This document shows positions 1 through 8,407 of a stretch of DNA of 16,438 bases, piece after piece. Position numbers and translations under genes: made by a program. The notes below the pieces were generated by a model. It worked only from the letters and a program-made list of their open reading frames with translations, was not told the DNA's origin and searched no databases. The stretch comes from a bacterium (GTDB lineage Bacteria; Chloroflexota; Dormibacteria; UBA8260; Bog-877), in contig JAKAWF010000051.1 in the NCBI GenBank assembly GCA_021817025.1, forward strand, positions 1 to 16,438, given 5' to 3'. The first letter of the stretch is position 1. Each line of letters opens with the position of its first letter.

Positions 1-144
1 AGCCCCCAGGCGGCGCAGCACCACCGCCAGCACGGCAGCCCCCAGGCGGCGCAGCACCACCGCCAGCACGGCAGCCCCCAGGCGGCGCAGCACCACCGCC
101 AGCACGGCAGCTCCCAGGCGGCGCAGCACCACCGCCAGCACGGC
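1..144 (+). repeat. Four tandem copies of a 36-bp repeat
   Basis: Direct head-to-tail repeats lie at 1-36, 37-72, 73-108 and 109-144, with no spacers. They are identical except for C to T at 112. The unit length is 12 codons, so copy-number change keeps the reading frame of the overlapping basic tail. The array may continue to the left of the window. A fifth unit begins (agccc at 145) but diverges at once. Confidence 0.95.
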
Positions 145-283
145 AGCCCAGGCTGCTCAGAGCAGCCCGCGGCGCACCCGCCGGACCACCGCGCCAGCCA
201 CCGACAGGCCGGCCGCCCGACCGGCCGCACGCCGCCGCGGCCGCGTGACCCTCTCCTCGGGGAGCGCCTCGCCGGAGAGCTGA
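2..283 (+). CDS. C-terminal fragment of a protein with a repetitive basic Arg/Ala/Pro/Thr tail (5' end outside window)
   Basis: The + frame starting at base 2 is open from the window edge to TGA 281-283. It reads four copies of a 12-residue unit (APRRRSTTASTA), then an Arg/Ala/Pro/Thr-rich stretch with RRTRR and ARRRGR, ending ...SSGSASPES. Three points favour this frame: a + strand intrinsic terminator follows within 30 bp; the only difference between repeat copies (base 112, C to T) is silent here (GCC to GCT, Ala); and it ends just before the terminator, whereas the frame starting at base 1 runs through it. Low-complexity basic tails of this kind are known on nucleoid-associated proteins (HU/HupB tails, histone H1-like proteins), so a DNA-binding role is a reasonable inference. 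No folded domain is visible, so the family cannot be named. A - strand frame through the repeats meets a stop just upstream (157-159). Confidence 0.5.
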   Translation, partial: APRRRSTTASTAAPRRRSTTASTAAPRRRSTTASTAAPRRRSTTASTAAQAAQSSPRRTRRTTAPATDRPAARPAARRRGRVTLSSGSASPES

Positions 284-310
284 GCGAAAGCTCAGTGCAC
301 CCTCGCAAAC

Positions 311-345
311 AGGGAGCGGGCCTGCGGGCCCGCTCCTTTCTTCTT
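311..345 (+). terminator. Rho-independent terminator of the basic-tail gene
   Basis: Arms 313-322 (GGAGCGGGCC) and 327-336 (GGCCCGCTCC) pair perfectly around a TGCG loop, extendable by two weaker pairs, and are followed by TTTCTTCTT at 337-345. The T tract is on the + side only, so it ends the gene stopping at 283. A second small stem with a GAAA tetraloop (280-285 with 290-295) covers that gene's stop codon. Confidence 0.85.
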
Positions 346-369
346 CACCGGGCGACGCCGCCGTCGCCG

Positions 370-1413
370 TCAGGAAGCGCGCAGACCTCGTAGTCGGCGA
401 GCGGCCTCGTCGATGTCGTCCATGCTGACATCGAGATGGGTAACGCACCGCACCGTGTGCGGACCAAAGGCGACGGTGCGCACCCCCACCGCCTCGGCCC
501 GCGCCACCACCACCGCTGCGGCCACCTCCGTGTGCAGCAGAACGATGTTGGTCTGGACCGTGGCGGGGTCCACCTCCAGGCCCGCCATGTCGGCCAACAT
601 CTCCGCTAATCTGCGAGCTTTGCGATGGTCCTCGCCAAGTCGTGGCAGCTGCTCATCCAGGGCCCAAAGGCCAGCGGCCGCGAGCACGCCCGCCTGCCGC
701 ATGCCCCCGCCCAGCCGCTTGCGCCAGAGATGGGCTTTGCCACGCGCCTCACTCGCGCCCACCCACAGCGAACCCACGGGACAACCGAGCCCCTTGGACA
801 TCGAGAAGGTGACGCTGTCGGCACCACCGGCAAGCGTCTCCATAGCCACCCCGAGGTGGGCCGCGGCATTACCAAGCCGCGCTCCGTCGAGATGCACCCG
901 CAGGCCCATGCTCCGAGCGGCGGCGCAGGCGCTCGTCAGCAGCGAAGGGTCAGCCACGGTACCGCCGCGGCGGTTGTGGCTCTGCTCGAGACAGAGGAGG
1001 GCCGTACGCGGCTCGTGGGTGGGATCGTTCAGACGCCGCAGGCGCACCAGCTGTTCTGGGGTAGGGCAACCCGCGTCGGGGGCGTCGAAGTTGCGCAACT
1101 GGACCCCAGCCACCACCGCACCGCCGGCCAGCTCGTAGTGCAGGATGTGGGCTTCACCGTCGACCAAGACCTCGTCGCCGCGCTGCGTCGCGGCGGCGAT
1201 CGCGATCAGGTTGGACATGGTGCCGCTGGGACAGAAGAGGGCGGACTCCTTACCCAGGAGCTGGGCCACTCGCTCCTCGAGCGCGCGCACCGTCGGATCC
1301 TCGCCGAATACGTCGTCGCCCACCTCGGCCCGGGCCATCGCCCGTCTCATCCCCGGGGACGGCTGGGTCACCGTGTCGCTGCGCAGATCGATCACAGACT
1401 GCATGTCGTGCAA
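370..1413 (-). CDS. ltaE: Low-specificity L-threonine aldolase, PLP-dependent
   Basis: It cleaves L-threonine or allo-threonine to glycine and acetaldehyde in the cytosol and belongs to the beta-eliminating lyase, aspartate-aminotransferase fold. The N-terminus carries the family hallmark [16 protein letters not shown] (residues 7-22) and [18 protein letters not shown] (62-68) binds the PLP phosphate. His at EAHI (about 89) is the usual active-site histidine, DGAR (176-179) holds the PLP-contacting Asp and Arg, and SMSKGLG (204-210) carries the Schiff-base lysine K207. GGGMRQAG (235-242) is also typical. Length 347 is normal for the family. The start is uncertain: TTG at 1413 gives the longest form, ATG at 1404 (MQSVIDL) fits homologues better, and neither has a strong Shine-Dalgarno. 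The gene stands alone, convergent with the gene ending at 283. The usual ENTHN motif reads EQSHN here, a mild variant. Confidence 0.93.
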   Translation of the reverse strand: MHDMQSVIDLRSDTVTQPSPGMRRAMARAEVGDDVFGEDPTVRALEERVAQLLGKESALFCPSGTMSNLIAIAAATQRGDEVLVDGEAHILHYELAGGAVVAGVQLRNFDAPDAGCPTPEQLVRLRRLNDPTHEPRTALLCLEQSHNRRGGTVADPSLLTSACAAARSMGLRVHLDGARLGNAAAHLGVAMETLAGGADSVTFSMSKGLGCPVGSLWVGASEARGKAHLWRKRLGGGMRQAGVLAAAGLWALDEQLPRLGEDHRKARRLAEMLADMAGLEVDPATVQTNIVLLHTEVAAAVVVARAEAVGVRTVAFGPHTVRCVTHLDVSMDDIDEAARRLRGLRAS

Positions 1414-1635
1414 CCCATGCTACCGGCTGAGGACGGCCTCAGGATCCAGAGCTGTTGACATGGCCGGGGCCGGATGCAGCGGAGCGAGTGCGGATCGGGC
1501 CTTCCGATTGGCAAGAGTCAAGCGCCAGTGTGCGACGGGTCATGCAAGGTTGGCGGGACGCCCAGCAGTCTCCCCGAGAGCGGGGCCACAGTCGGTCGCA
1601 TCATCTCTTCTGGGGCTATGTCAACAGGTCTGGAA

Positions 1636-3762
1636 TCAGGTGCGGATGGAGTGCTCGGTCCCCACCTTGGGATCCAGGAACTCGACGCGGTTGCGACCGC
1701 CCCGTTTGGCGGCGTAGAGAGCGCGATCCGCGAGATCGAGCAGGTTGCGCGCGCCCTTGGTGCCCTCGGGGAAAGTGACCCCGCCCAGGCTGACCGAGAG
1801 TTTCACCGCGCCACCATCCTCGAGCGGCACCGCCAGCGCCTCCACCGCCAGTCGAATCTTCTCCGCCACCAGCCCCGCCTCCTCGCCGCTGGTGTTCGAC
1901 ATCACGACCACGAACTCCTCTCCGCCGTAGCGGGCAGCCAGGTCCGACTTGCGGATGGTGTCCAGCATCAGGGATGCCACCGCCCGCAGCACCCGATCCC
2001 CGACGGGATGGCCATAGGAGTCGTTGATGGCCTTGAAGTGGTCGAGATCGAGCATCAGCACCGACAGCGGAGAGCGCGCCCGTTCCGCCACATTGACCTG
2101 CTGGTCCAGATAGCTGATCAGGAAACGATAGTTGTAAAGACCGGTCATGGCGTCCGTGGTCGCCTCTCTCTGGGTCGCCGCCAGCTGCAGGCTCTTGTCG
2201 ACTGCCGCCACCACCTGGTCGGCGACCGCGTTGCAGAGCGCGGTGTCCTCCTCCCGATACGGCCGGCGGCGATTGGCCACGATCAGCACGCCGAGGTCGC
2301 GCGCCTCCGCTCGCAACGGTTCGGCGAGACAGTCACGCAGGCCGATCCGACGCTCCAGTGAGCTCCGTTCCTCAGGCGCGAGGTGGGAGCGGATCAGGAA
2401 TCTGGGCTCCCGCACCAACCTGCCCACGATGCCGTCGCTGCTCTCCAGATCCGACCACTCCAAGGCTGGCCCCAGGGTCCCGCTGGTGATCAGGATGCTC
2501 TGCCCGGTCTGCTGTGGGGGCAGCAGGATCATGGCCATGTCCGCCTCCAACAGGTTCATCAGGCTCACCAGCACCTGATTCAGGGCCTGCTCCAAGGGCG
2601 CGTTGCCGGTCAGCGTGGAGGCGATGACGGTGCGCCCGGTCGCCATCAACAACTGCCGTCGCAGCTGGCGGCGCATGATCTCGAAGTTGGCGGCCAGCCT
2701 GGTGACCTCCTCGGCTCCGTCGATGTTGACGGGGTCGGCATAGGCGTTCTGCCCCAGCCGTTGCACCGCCTCGTTGAGCCGCCGCAGGGGCCGGTTCAGG
2801 TACTGCTCCGTGAGCAGGAAGAGCACGACCATGCCCAACAAGAGGACGGCGGCCACCGCCACCGCCAGCGGGATCGACATCTCGCCCACCGTGGGACCGA
2901 CGCTGACCGATGATTGGACCACCACCAGGGTGGCCACGGTGGCGCCCCCGCTGTTCGACAGCGGCTGGCCGGCCACGGTGTACTGGTTGCCTGCCAAAGT
3001 CGCGCTGCCAACCTGCCAGCGGCTGTCGAGGATGCCCCGTACCGCGGCTGGCAGCGGAGTGCCCGCGGCCTGATGGGTGCCGGCCAGACGCGCCGGCAGG
3101 TAGGAGTCGCCAGCGATCGAAACCAGCACCGTCGAACTCGGTCCGGCGGTGCCCAGCAGGGCGGCGGCGAAGCTGAGCGTCGCCGCCGAGATCGGGGTCA
3201 GCACCACCACCTTGCCGAGCAGGTGCCCGCTGGACCCCACCGGGGCCACCCCGAGCCCATAGACTCTTCCTGCCGCCTCCACGAAGAAGCCGGCGCCACT
3301 CCCGGCCGAGCACTTGGCCGGCGCCGCCAGGGCCGCGCTCACCAGGCTGGCCACGCCGGGCACGGCGGTGGCTGGAGCAGGCGCTCCCACCAGCAGGTTG
3401 CCCCTGGCGCCGGTGAAGAGCAGTTCCTGGCCGTGCAGGGTCGCCGTGTCGGCCGTGGCCAGCGCTCCCAGGCTCCCACCTCCGCTGGCGAGCCCGGCGG
3501 CGGTCTGGGGTAGTCCTGCGACCTCGCACGCGAAGTCCGCACTGGCGGTCGCGGTCTCCATCCGCACCAGGCTGATGCCCAGCCGGGCGGCGCCTCCTCC
3601 AGCCGTGAGCAGCTGCTCCGAGCGCGCGTTCTGGGTCTCGTACCAGGCCACCCCGCCCGCCGCCAGCGCCGCCGCCAGCCCCACTCCGATCAGCATCAGG
3701 GCGAACTGGAAGGTGAAGGAGGCGCGACGAACTCGGCGCGGGGGGTTGGTCTGCGATGCCAC
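1636..3762 (-). CDS. Membrane-bound diguanylate cyclase (sensor-HAMP-GAF-GGDEF)
   Basis: It makes cyclic di-GMP from two GTP. The order is: cationic N-terminus; TM1 about 18-40; an Ala/Gly/Val-rich extracytoplasmic sensor region about 41-294 (two Cys, 79 and 151); TM2 about 295-318; HAMP-like linker about 319-371; GAF-type domain about 385-525; GGDEF domain about 535-697. The catalytic motif is GGEEF (613-617), followed by the expected VVVM. An inhibitory I-site RKSD (604-607) lies exactly five residues before GGEEF, so product feedback inhibition is expected. [18 protein letters not shown] (572-589) supplies the metal and substrate region. No EAL or HD-GYP domain is present, so it should be a synthase only. 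The start is GTG 3762, with AGAGGT 13 nt upstream and an in-frame stop further up. The sensor ligand cannot be read from the sequence. It is divergent from the gene at 3950. Confidence 0.93.
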   Translation of the reverse strand: MASQTNPPRRVRRASFTFQFALMLIGVGLAAALAAGGVAWYETQNARSEQLLTAGGGAARLGISLVRMETATASADFACEVAGLPQTAAGLASGGGSLGALATADTATLHGQELLFTGARGNLLVGAPAPATAVPGVASLVSAALAAPAKCSAGSGAGFFVEAAGRVYGLGVAPVGSSGHLLGKVVVLTPISAATLSFAAALLGTAGPSSTVLVSIAGDSYLPARLAGTHQAAGTPLPAAVRGILDSRWQVGSATLAGNQYTVAGQPLSNSGGATVATLVVVQSSVSVGPTVGEMSIPLAVAVAAVLLLGMVVLFLLTEQYLNRPLRRLNEAVQRLGQNAYADPVNIDGAEEVTRLAANFEIMRRQLRRQLLMATGRTVIASTLTGNAPLEQALNQVLVSLMNLLEADMAMILLPPQQTGQSILITSGTLGPALEWSDLESSDGIVGRLVREPRFLIRSHLAPEERSSLERRIGLRDCLAEPLRAEARDLGVLIVANRRRPYREEDTALCNAVADQVVAAVDKSLQLAATQREATTDAMTGLYNYRFLISYLDQQVNVAERARSPLSVLMLDLDHFKAINDSYGHPVGDRVLRAVASLMLDTIRKSDLAARYGGEEFVVVMSNTSGEEAGLVAEKIRLAVEALAVPLEDGGAVKLSVSLGGVTFPEGTKGARNLLDLADRALYAAKRGGRNRVEFLDPKVGTEHSIRT

Positions 3763-3949
3763 GTGCGGTATCTGTACCTCTGATTTGCTCTAGCGGGTGC
3801 CCAGCCCTAACCCGGGACAGGCTCCCGGACTGGGCCCGCACCAGGAACGCCCGCCAGCACCCGCCCTATGATGTCCCCACCGTAGCCTGCCCGGCAAGGG
3901 GCGGGGGAATCTTCGGGTAGCGATGGGGTGACACCGGCCAAACGTTCCA

Positions 3950-4621
3950 ATGACGGACCCAAGCCGGCTTTGTCCCAGCGCATTGGCGGGAGGTCGCGAC
4001 GAGGTTGCAGGTTCTGTGCCCGAAGTGATCGTCTCCTTCCTGGACGGGGAGGTGCTCTACGGCGAGGTGCCCCTGCTGCACATGGACGATCCCTTCTTGG
4101 AGGTCGATCTGCACTCCCTGGACGGCAACACCCGGCAGGCGCTGGTGCCGGTCGCGGCGATTCGCCAGATCGATGCCACCGGGGTGCCCCCCCTTCCGGA
4201 TGGCACCGACCGGGCACAGCTGGCCCGGGTCGCACTTCACTTCCTCGACGGCCAGGTGTTCAGGGCCGAGGTCGTCACCCCGGCCTCATTGCAGAGATTC
4301 GGCGCCGTCTGGGATGTGATCGAGGCCGGCGTGGGCGCTCGCAGGATCCTCGCCATCCCCTACACCGCTCTGAAAGCGGCGTTCTACGTTAGGCACTGGG
4401 ACACCCGACATCCCCTGGACCGGCACGGCACGGCGGTTCAGGTCGAGCAGCGCAAGTTGGCCGAGATCCAGGCCCGCCGCAGTCGGGCCGTGCTGGAGAG
4501 CAGGATGCCACCCCGGGCCGGCCTCCTGAGCAGGGTTGGTCAGAGCCAGCTGGGGCGGGAGGAAGTTGCGGACGAGACCGGGAAGGAGCCCGGGACGACC
4601 AGCCCCGACCACCCTGTGTGA
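3950..4621 (+). CDS. Conserved hypothetical protein with a duplicated beta-rich domain (resembles DUF6982)
   Basis: 223 residues with no signal peptide or TM segment. Two related segments are visible: 24-75 (PEVIVSFLDGEVLYGEV ... VPVAAIRQI) and 92-150 (RVALHFLDGQVFRAEV ... IPYTALKAAFYVRHW). Each begins with a strand-rich V.FLDG.V...EV motif and ends in a loop leading to an (A/T)(I/L)(R/K) element. From memory this resembles small domains ending LKAVFFVRD that are annotated DUF6982 and occur with PilZ-like proteins; that link is inference. The C-terminus (160-223) is charged, with a predicted helix, then disordered. The start is unclear: ATG 3950 has no clear ribosome site, while GTG 4016 would begin just before the first domain with GAGG upstream. 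It diverges from a diguanylate cyclase, so a role in c-di-GMP output is possible but unproven. Confidence 0.7.
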   Translation: MTDPSRLCPSALAGGRDEVAGSVPEVIVSFLDGEVLYGEVPLLHMDDPFLEVDLHSLDGNTRQALVPVAAIRQIDATGVPPLPDGTDRAQLARVALHFLDGQVFRAEVVTPASLQRFGAVWDVIEAGVGARRILAIPYTALKAAFYVRHWDTRHPLDRHGTAVQVEQRKLAEIQARRSRAVLESRMPPRAGLLSRVGQSQLGREEVADETGKEPGTTSPDHPV

Positions 4622-4702
4622 ATGGCAGTCTGGACGCTTGTCCCTGCCTCCAAGAGGTGAGCCAGCTCCCCCCGCCAGCACACTCCACCCGGAAGGCCCG
4701 CA

Positions 4703-4720
4703 GGATGGCTGCGGCCATCC
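4703..4720. terminator. Possible bidirectional hairpin between convergent genes
   Basis: GGATGGC (4703-4709) and GCCATCC (4714-4720) form a perfect 7-bp stem with a TGCG loop, in the 116-bp gap between the convergent genes ending at 4621 and 4738. No T tract lies on either side, so intrinsic termination would be weak. Confidence 0.3.
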
Positions 4721-4737
4721 GCAACGCGGGACCCGAG

Positions 4738-5034
4738 CTACTTGTAGCGGAAGGTGATCCGGCCTCGGGTCAGGTCATAGGGACTGAGTTCGACCTTGAC
4801 CTTGTCGCCGATCAGAGTCCGAATGTAATGCTTGCGCATCTTCCCTGAGATGTAGGCGAGCACCGTCTGCCCGGTCTGCAACTCGACTCTGAAGACCGCG
4901 TTGGGAAGGGGCTCGACCACGGTGCCTTCGAGCTCGATCGTCTCCTCCTTCTGCTCCTCGGGCGGAGTGATCCGAGCCACGTGTGGCCGCGCCGGCCCTC
5001 GCCGGGGACGCCGGCCCATCGAACGTCGAGCCAA
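4738..5034 (-). CDS. infA: Translation initiation factor IF-1 with an Arg-rich N-terminal extension
   Basis: It binds the 30S A site during initiation. The S1-like OB fold is fully recognisable: [20 protein letters not shown], then [43 protein letters not shown], matching IF-1 to its end. Typical IF-1 is about 72 residues; this one has about 26-31 extra N-terminal residues rich in Arg and Pro ([20 protein letters not shown], then an acidic PPEEQKEE). Two starts are possible: ATG at 5019 (93 aa), or TTG at 5034 (98 aa). TTG is preferred because GGAGG lies 7 nt upstream of it but 22 nt upstream of the ATG. The gene sits 76 bp after the fumarylacetoacetase rather than in a ribosomal protein operon, and may be read from the upstream operon or its own promoter. 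Confidence 0.93.
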   Translation of the reverse strand: MARRSMGRRPRRGPARPHVARITPPEEQKEETIELEGTVVEPLPNAVFRVELQTGQTVLAYISGKMRKHYIRTLIGDKVKVELSPYDLTRGRITFRYK

Positions 5035-5041
5035 GAGCCAA

Positions 5042-5046
5042 CCTCC
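5042..5046 (-). promoter_or_regulatory. Shine-Dalgarno deciding the infA start
   Basis: On the - strand this reads GGAGG, 7 nt before TTG 5034 and 22 nt before ATG 5019. It favours the TTG start of IF-1. Confidence 0.6.
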
Positions 5047-5110
5047 AAGAGTGCAGCCGGAATCAGAGGGCCAGTTGCCCCGCGCTTCAGATTGTAGGCG
5101 CTTGGGCGGA

Positions 5111-6148
5111 TCAGCCCGGCTCGGCCCTCGCCACCAGCCCGCCCCCGCCGTCGTGGCGCACTCCAATGGTGTGGGTGAGAGTGCCGTATCCGACCAGCTC
5201 GCAGTCGATGCGATCTCCCGGCTCCAGGAGTCGTCCGGCCTCCTGCCCGCTGCCTCCGCCCACGGTGCCGCTCGCGAGCACCTCCCCGGCTGTCAGCGGC
5301 TCGGCCCCGGACGCGTAGGAGACCATTTCCGCGAACGACCAACGGGCATCTCCCAGGCGGCCGCGAGCGACCTCGAGGCCATTGACATAGGCGACCACCG
5401 TCAGCGCTGCGGGATCCTCCACCTCGTCGGCGGTGACCAGCCAGGGCCCCAGCCCGCTCGCGAAGTCTTTGGACTTGGCGGGGCCGAGTCGGACCTGCAT
5501 CTCTTCGCGCTGAAGATCCCGCGCCGAGAAGTCGCAGAAGACCGTGTAGCCGGCAATGGCCTCGAGCGCGGATTCGGGATCGAGGTCGCGGCCGCCGGAG
5601 AGCAGAACGCAGGCGAACTCCAGCTCGTAGTCGAGGGCATCACTGTAAGCCGGCCAGGGGACGACCTCCCCGGGCGCCAGGATCGTGGCTGGGTTCCCCT
5701 TGTAGTAGCTGGGGCGCCGGTACCAGGCGGCGGGGACCGGTTCCCCCCGGCGAGCGGCGCCCGCCGCAACGTGCCGCTCGAAGGAGTAGAAGTCGCGCAG
5801 CATGGGCGGCTGCAGGAGCGGCAGCCGCTCCACTTGGTACTCCGACCAGATCAGGGGCGCCCCCGAGGGAGAGGTCGCGCGGAGGCCATGGGCAGCCCCC
5901 AAGACAACGGCCTCCGCCGCCATCTCGAGCCCGCGGGGTCCCCCGCCCAGAAGTTTGGTGAGATCTGATGGGAAAGTCGCGGCCGCCCAGCTTTGAGGGC
6001 TCCCAGATCCCTGCCTGGCCCACCACAGCTCGCCGGCGGCCGTGACATCGACCAGGATCGGAGCTCCGCTGGCGGGATCGGCCTCGGCGGCCACCACCCG
6101 GCTGATGAGCCCCAGGGGGCCCCTGACTCCGATCGTCGCCAGGCGCAT
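5111..6148 (-). CDS. fahA: Fumarylacetoacetase (fumarylacetoacetate hydrolase family)
   Basis: It hydrolyses 4-fumarylacetoacetate to fumarate and acetoacetate, the last step of the homogentisate route of tyrosine and phenylalanine breakdown. The FAH C-terminal fold is clear. [10 protein letters not shown] (116-126) holds a metal-binding Asp (119) and the catalytic-type His (126). [10 protein letters not shown] (173-182) carries metal ligands E175 and E177, FCDFSARD (204-211) gives D206, and GPAKSKDF (222-229) gives the conserved Lys. [13 protein letters not shown] (294-305) and [12 protein letters not shown] are typical of the end of the fold. Length 345 fits the bacterial two-domain type. 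Its ATG overlaps the hmgA stop by one base (TGATG), so translation is probably coupled. Related FAH-fold hydrolases act on other beta-diketones, but the hmgA neighbour makes fumarylacetoacetate the likely substrate. Confidence 0.9.
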   Translation of the reverse strand: MRLATIGVRGPLGLISRVVAAEADPASGAPILVDVTAAGELWWARQGSGSPQSWAAATFPSDLTKLLGGGPRGLEMAAEAVVLGAAHGLRATSPSGAPLIWSEYQVERLPLLQPPMLRDFYSFERHVAAGAARRGEPVPAAWYRRPSYYKGNPATILAPGEVVPWPAYSDALDYELEFACVLLSGGRDLDPESALEAIAGYTVFCDFSARDLQREEMQVRLGPAKSKDFASGLGPWLVTADEVEDPAALTVVAYVNGLEVARGRLGDARWSFAEMVSYASGAEPLTAGEVLASGTVGGGSGQEAGRLLEPGDRIDCELVGYGTLTHTIGVRHDGGGGLVARAEPG

Positions 6149-7308
6149 CAGATGGCCTCAGGCGTCGTCAAGACGCGGTATCCAAGGCTCCGCATACTCC
6201 ACGCTCTCCGCGGCGGAAGCCGCCTCCGGGGATGGAGCGGGCGCAGCGCGTCGATCATGACCGCCACCTCGGCGTGGTGGGGCTTGGTGCCCTGCGGTCC
6301 CGCTCGATCGCCTTGGGCTGGGGACCGTGGTGGATGCCCTGGGCATGCCGGGTCGTCATGCCCGCGTCGATTCCCGCCCGGCTCATCAAGGTCCCGGCGT
6401 GGTAGAAGAGGACCTCGTCGTAGTCGATGTCTCGATGGTGGAACGGCAACCTCACCGCGCCCGGGTCGTCGATGCCCTCCCCCCGCCTGGGCGCGAACGT
6501 GCACAGGACGAGCCCGGAAGTTCGCAGGGTGGCATGCCCCGATGGAGGCAGGTGAAACCTGCCGGCCGTGACCCGCCTGATGTCCTTGACATTGAGGGCA
6601 TGAGCGCTCAGGTCGCCCTTCCATGCCACGGTGTCCAGCGGATCGAAGGGGACAAAGCCCCTGGTCCACCCCCCCCTCCCGCTCGATCACCATCTCCCAC
6701 TCGCCGTCGCCGTTGGGCGCCGTCCCTGGCATCGGCAGTTCGGGCAGTCGGAGGACGGCGCGGTCGGACGGAGAGTGCTGCCGCATCCGGTCGGCGGGAG
6801 GCATCTCCAGCATCTCGGCCGACGCGATCACCAGCAGGAAACCCTCCTTGTCCCGAGGAAAGATCCGGGGGGCGGTTCCCCGCGGCAGCACGATGTGATC
6901 GCCCGGCTCGTGGAGAAGTCGCCCGAAGTCGGTCCGCGTCTCGCCGGAACCACGATGGACGAAGTGGGTGAGATCGGAGTCGGCGTTCCGGTGACGGTAG
7001 GGCATCGCCTGGGTGCGCCGAGAGATCTGGATCCGCACGTCCTGATTGCCCAGCACCGGAGTCACCCCGGCGGTGTGGTCGGTGGCGTCGGCGGCCGCCA
7101 CCTGGCGCAGGTCGTGCGCGCGCGGCCGTAGCGGGCCCTCGATGCGGAGCCACTCCGTGGGCGCGGGGGCGTGGTAGACGTGCCAAGCCGCCCCGAACGA
7201 GTCCTGGCGGGCGAACTCCTCCTCGATGGTCCCTGCCGGCGCGTCGCAGTGGGCCGGGCGGCTGTGACGGCCGCGGGCTTGCGGAAACGTGAACTCAACC
7301 TCCCCCAA
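6148..7308 (-). pseudogene. hmgA: Homogentisate 1,2-dioxygenase, interrupted by two compensating frameshifts (or assembly errors)
   Basis: HmgA opens the homogentisate ring to 4-maleylacetoacetate using Fe(II). The frame from TTG 7308 matches the family through RGRHSRPAH, TIEEEFARQDSFG, RIEGPLRPR, VLGNQDVRI and GEWEMVIEREGG. At the 8-G run (C run 6669-6676) homology moves to another frame: WTRGFVPFDPLDTVAWKGDL, then NVKDIRRVTAGRFHLPPSGH, LPFHHRDIDYDEVLFYHAG and HAQGIHHGPQPKAIERD. Near 6290-6297 it returns to the first frame: GTKPHHAEVAVMIDALRP to the TGA at 6148. One extra G (7 to 8) and one missing base would explain this. The iron-ligand region (HHR, DE, IHHGP) lies in the shifted segment, so the gene as written cannot make active enzyme. 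The single uninterrupted frame gives nonsense in the middle. TTG start overlaps gdh by 14 bp, with GGTGAT 5 nt upstream. The intact overlaps argue for recent damage or a sequencing error. Confidence 0.88.
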
Positions 7309-8407
7309 ACGTGATCACCGTCTTGATGTCGTCGGGATGGCGCTGGAAGGCGTCCTGGAACTGCTCCGCCGGCACTCGGCGGCTGATGATCTGCTCCAAC
7401 ACGCCCGGCCACTTGCGGTTGGCCGCCGCCAGCATCCGAGCCGCGGCTTCGAAATGCTTGCGGTTGGCGTTGACGGTTCCGAAGACCAGCTTGTTGCCCA
7501 GCACCATGTCCAGATTGAGAGCGTCAGCGTCGATGTTGATGGAGCGGTCGCCAGCCGTCACCGAGCTGAGGCAGCAGACCCCGTCGTGGCCGGTGGCCGC
7601 GATCGCCGCCATCGCGACCGCGGAGACGCCGGTCGCCTCGAACAGGAGGTCGATGTTGCCAAGCTCCTTGGACATCCCACTGACCGGATGCTGATCCGCG
7701 TCCAACAGCTGGGCCCCAATCTCACGGGCCACCCGCGCGGATCGAGACTCGGGGTCGGCCTTGGCGATGAGGGTGACGTCCAGGTCGCGCAGGCGCAGGA
7801 AGATCGCCGCCAGCAGCCCGATGGCGCCGGCCCCACAGACGAGTGCCTGCCGCGGGTCCCATGGAAACCGCGTTCGCTGGATGCTGAAGGCCTGGATGAG
7901 GCCCTTCTCCACGATGCTGCTGGGCTCCATCAGCACCGCCACCTTGGCGAGCACCGCCGGCAGTGGGATCAGATAGTCCTCGGACTCGACGTAGCGCTCA
8001 GCCATGTACCCGTCACGGCCCTTGATGCCACGCTCGGTGTAGTTGCCGGTGAGGCAGTCGTCACTCTGGCCGGCAGCGCACGGGGCGCAGCGCTCGGGGC
8101 ATGGCCGGCGCACGGTCGCGACCACCAGCTGGCCCACCGCCAACTGGCTGCCGGATGGTACGGAGACCACCCGGCCCAGGTTCTCATGGCCCATGACCAG
8201 CACACTTCGCCCGTCCGGGGCCGCCCCGTAGCCCTCGTTGGCGATCTCCAAGTCGGTGCCACAGACCCCAACCTCGACGACCTCGACCTCGACCGCCGGC
8301 GCCTCCTCACCGTTGGCGCCCTGCACCGTCCCGGTGCCGGAAGCCTCCGCGATGTCGCCGAGATGGACACTGCCCTGCTTGCCGGGCGTGGTGATGATGG
8401 CCTTCAT
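7295..8407 (-). CDS. gdh: Zinc-dependent medium-chain dehydrogenase, glucose 1-dehydrogenase type
   Basis: An NAD(P)-dependent zinc alcohol dehydrogenase superfamily member, cytosolic. Catalytic zinc ligands are C49 (VCGTD) and H74-E75 (MGHENLG). The structural zinc lobe has C103, C107, C110 and C118. A Rossmann motif GAGAIG lies at 192-197. CLTGNYTERGIKGRDGYMAE (118-137) and NKLVFGTVNANRKHFEAA (305-322) are typical of the archaeal/bacterial glucose 1-dehydrogenase subfamily rather than of ordinary alcohol dehydrogenases. Length 370 is normal. ATG 8407 has GGGAGG 8 nt upstream. It is first in the run gdh-hmgA-fahA, with its stop 14 bp inside hmgA. In that setting the true substrate may be an aromatic-pathway alcohol or sugar rather than glucose; the sequence does not settle this. 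Confidence 0.88.
   Translation of the reverse strand: MKAIITTPGKQGSVHLGDIAEASGTGTVQGANGEEAPAVEVEVVEVGVCGTDLEIANEGYGAAPDGRSVLVMGHENLGRVVSVPSGSQLAVGQLVVATVRRPCPERCAPCAAGQSDDCLTGNYTERGIKGRDGYMAERYVESEDYLIPLPAVLAKVAVLMEPSSIVEKGLIQAFSIQRTRFPWDPRQALVCGAGAIGLLAAIFLRLRDLDVTLIAKADPESRSARVAREIGAQLLDADQHPVSGMSKELGNIDLLFEATGVSAVAMAAIAATGHDGVCCLSSVTAGDRSINIDADALNLDMVLGNKLVFGTVNANRKHFEAAARMLAAANRKWPGVLEQIISRRVPAEQFQDAFQRHPDDIKTVITFGGG

Noticed and set aside
1..144. CRISPR-like 36-bp repeat unit
   Set aside because: The copies are head to tail with no spacers, and the unit is in frame with a coding tail, so this is a coding tandem repeat.
1..144. - strand hydrophobic frame through the repeats (AVLAVVLRRLGA units)
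   Set aside because: It meets a stop at 157-159 just upstream with no room for a gene, and the following terminator points the other way. The silent repeat variant is also silent here, so that test alone does not decide.
1414..1635. TTGACA at 1455-1460 as a + strand promoter, and the short CCCCG-AGAG-CGGGG hairpin at 1572-1585
   Set aside because: No + strand gene follows the TTGACA and no matching -10 is seen. The hairpin is short, lacks a T tract and lies about 50 nt past the cyclase stop.
4901..5968. + strand open frame opposite infA and fahA
   Set aside because: Both - strand genes have strong family motifs; the + translation has none.
6255..6629. Separate short gene inside hmgA
   Set aside because: Its residues are the missing middle of homogentisate dioxygenase, so it is the frameshifted part of hmgA, not an independent gene.
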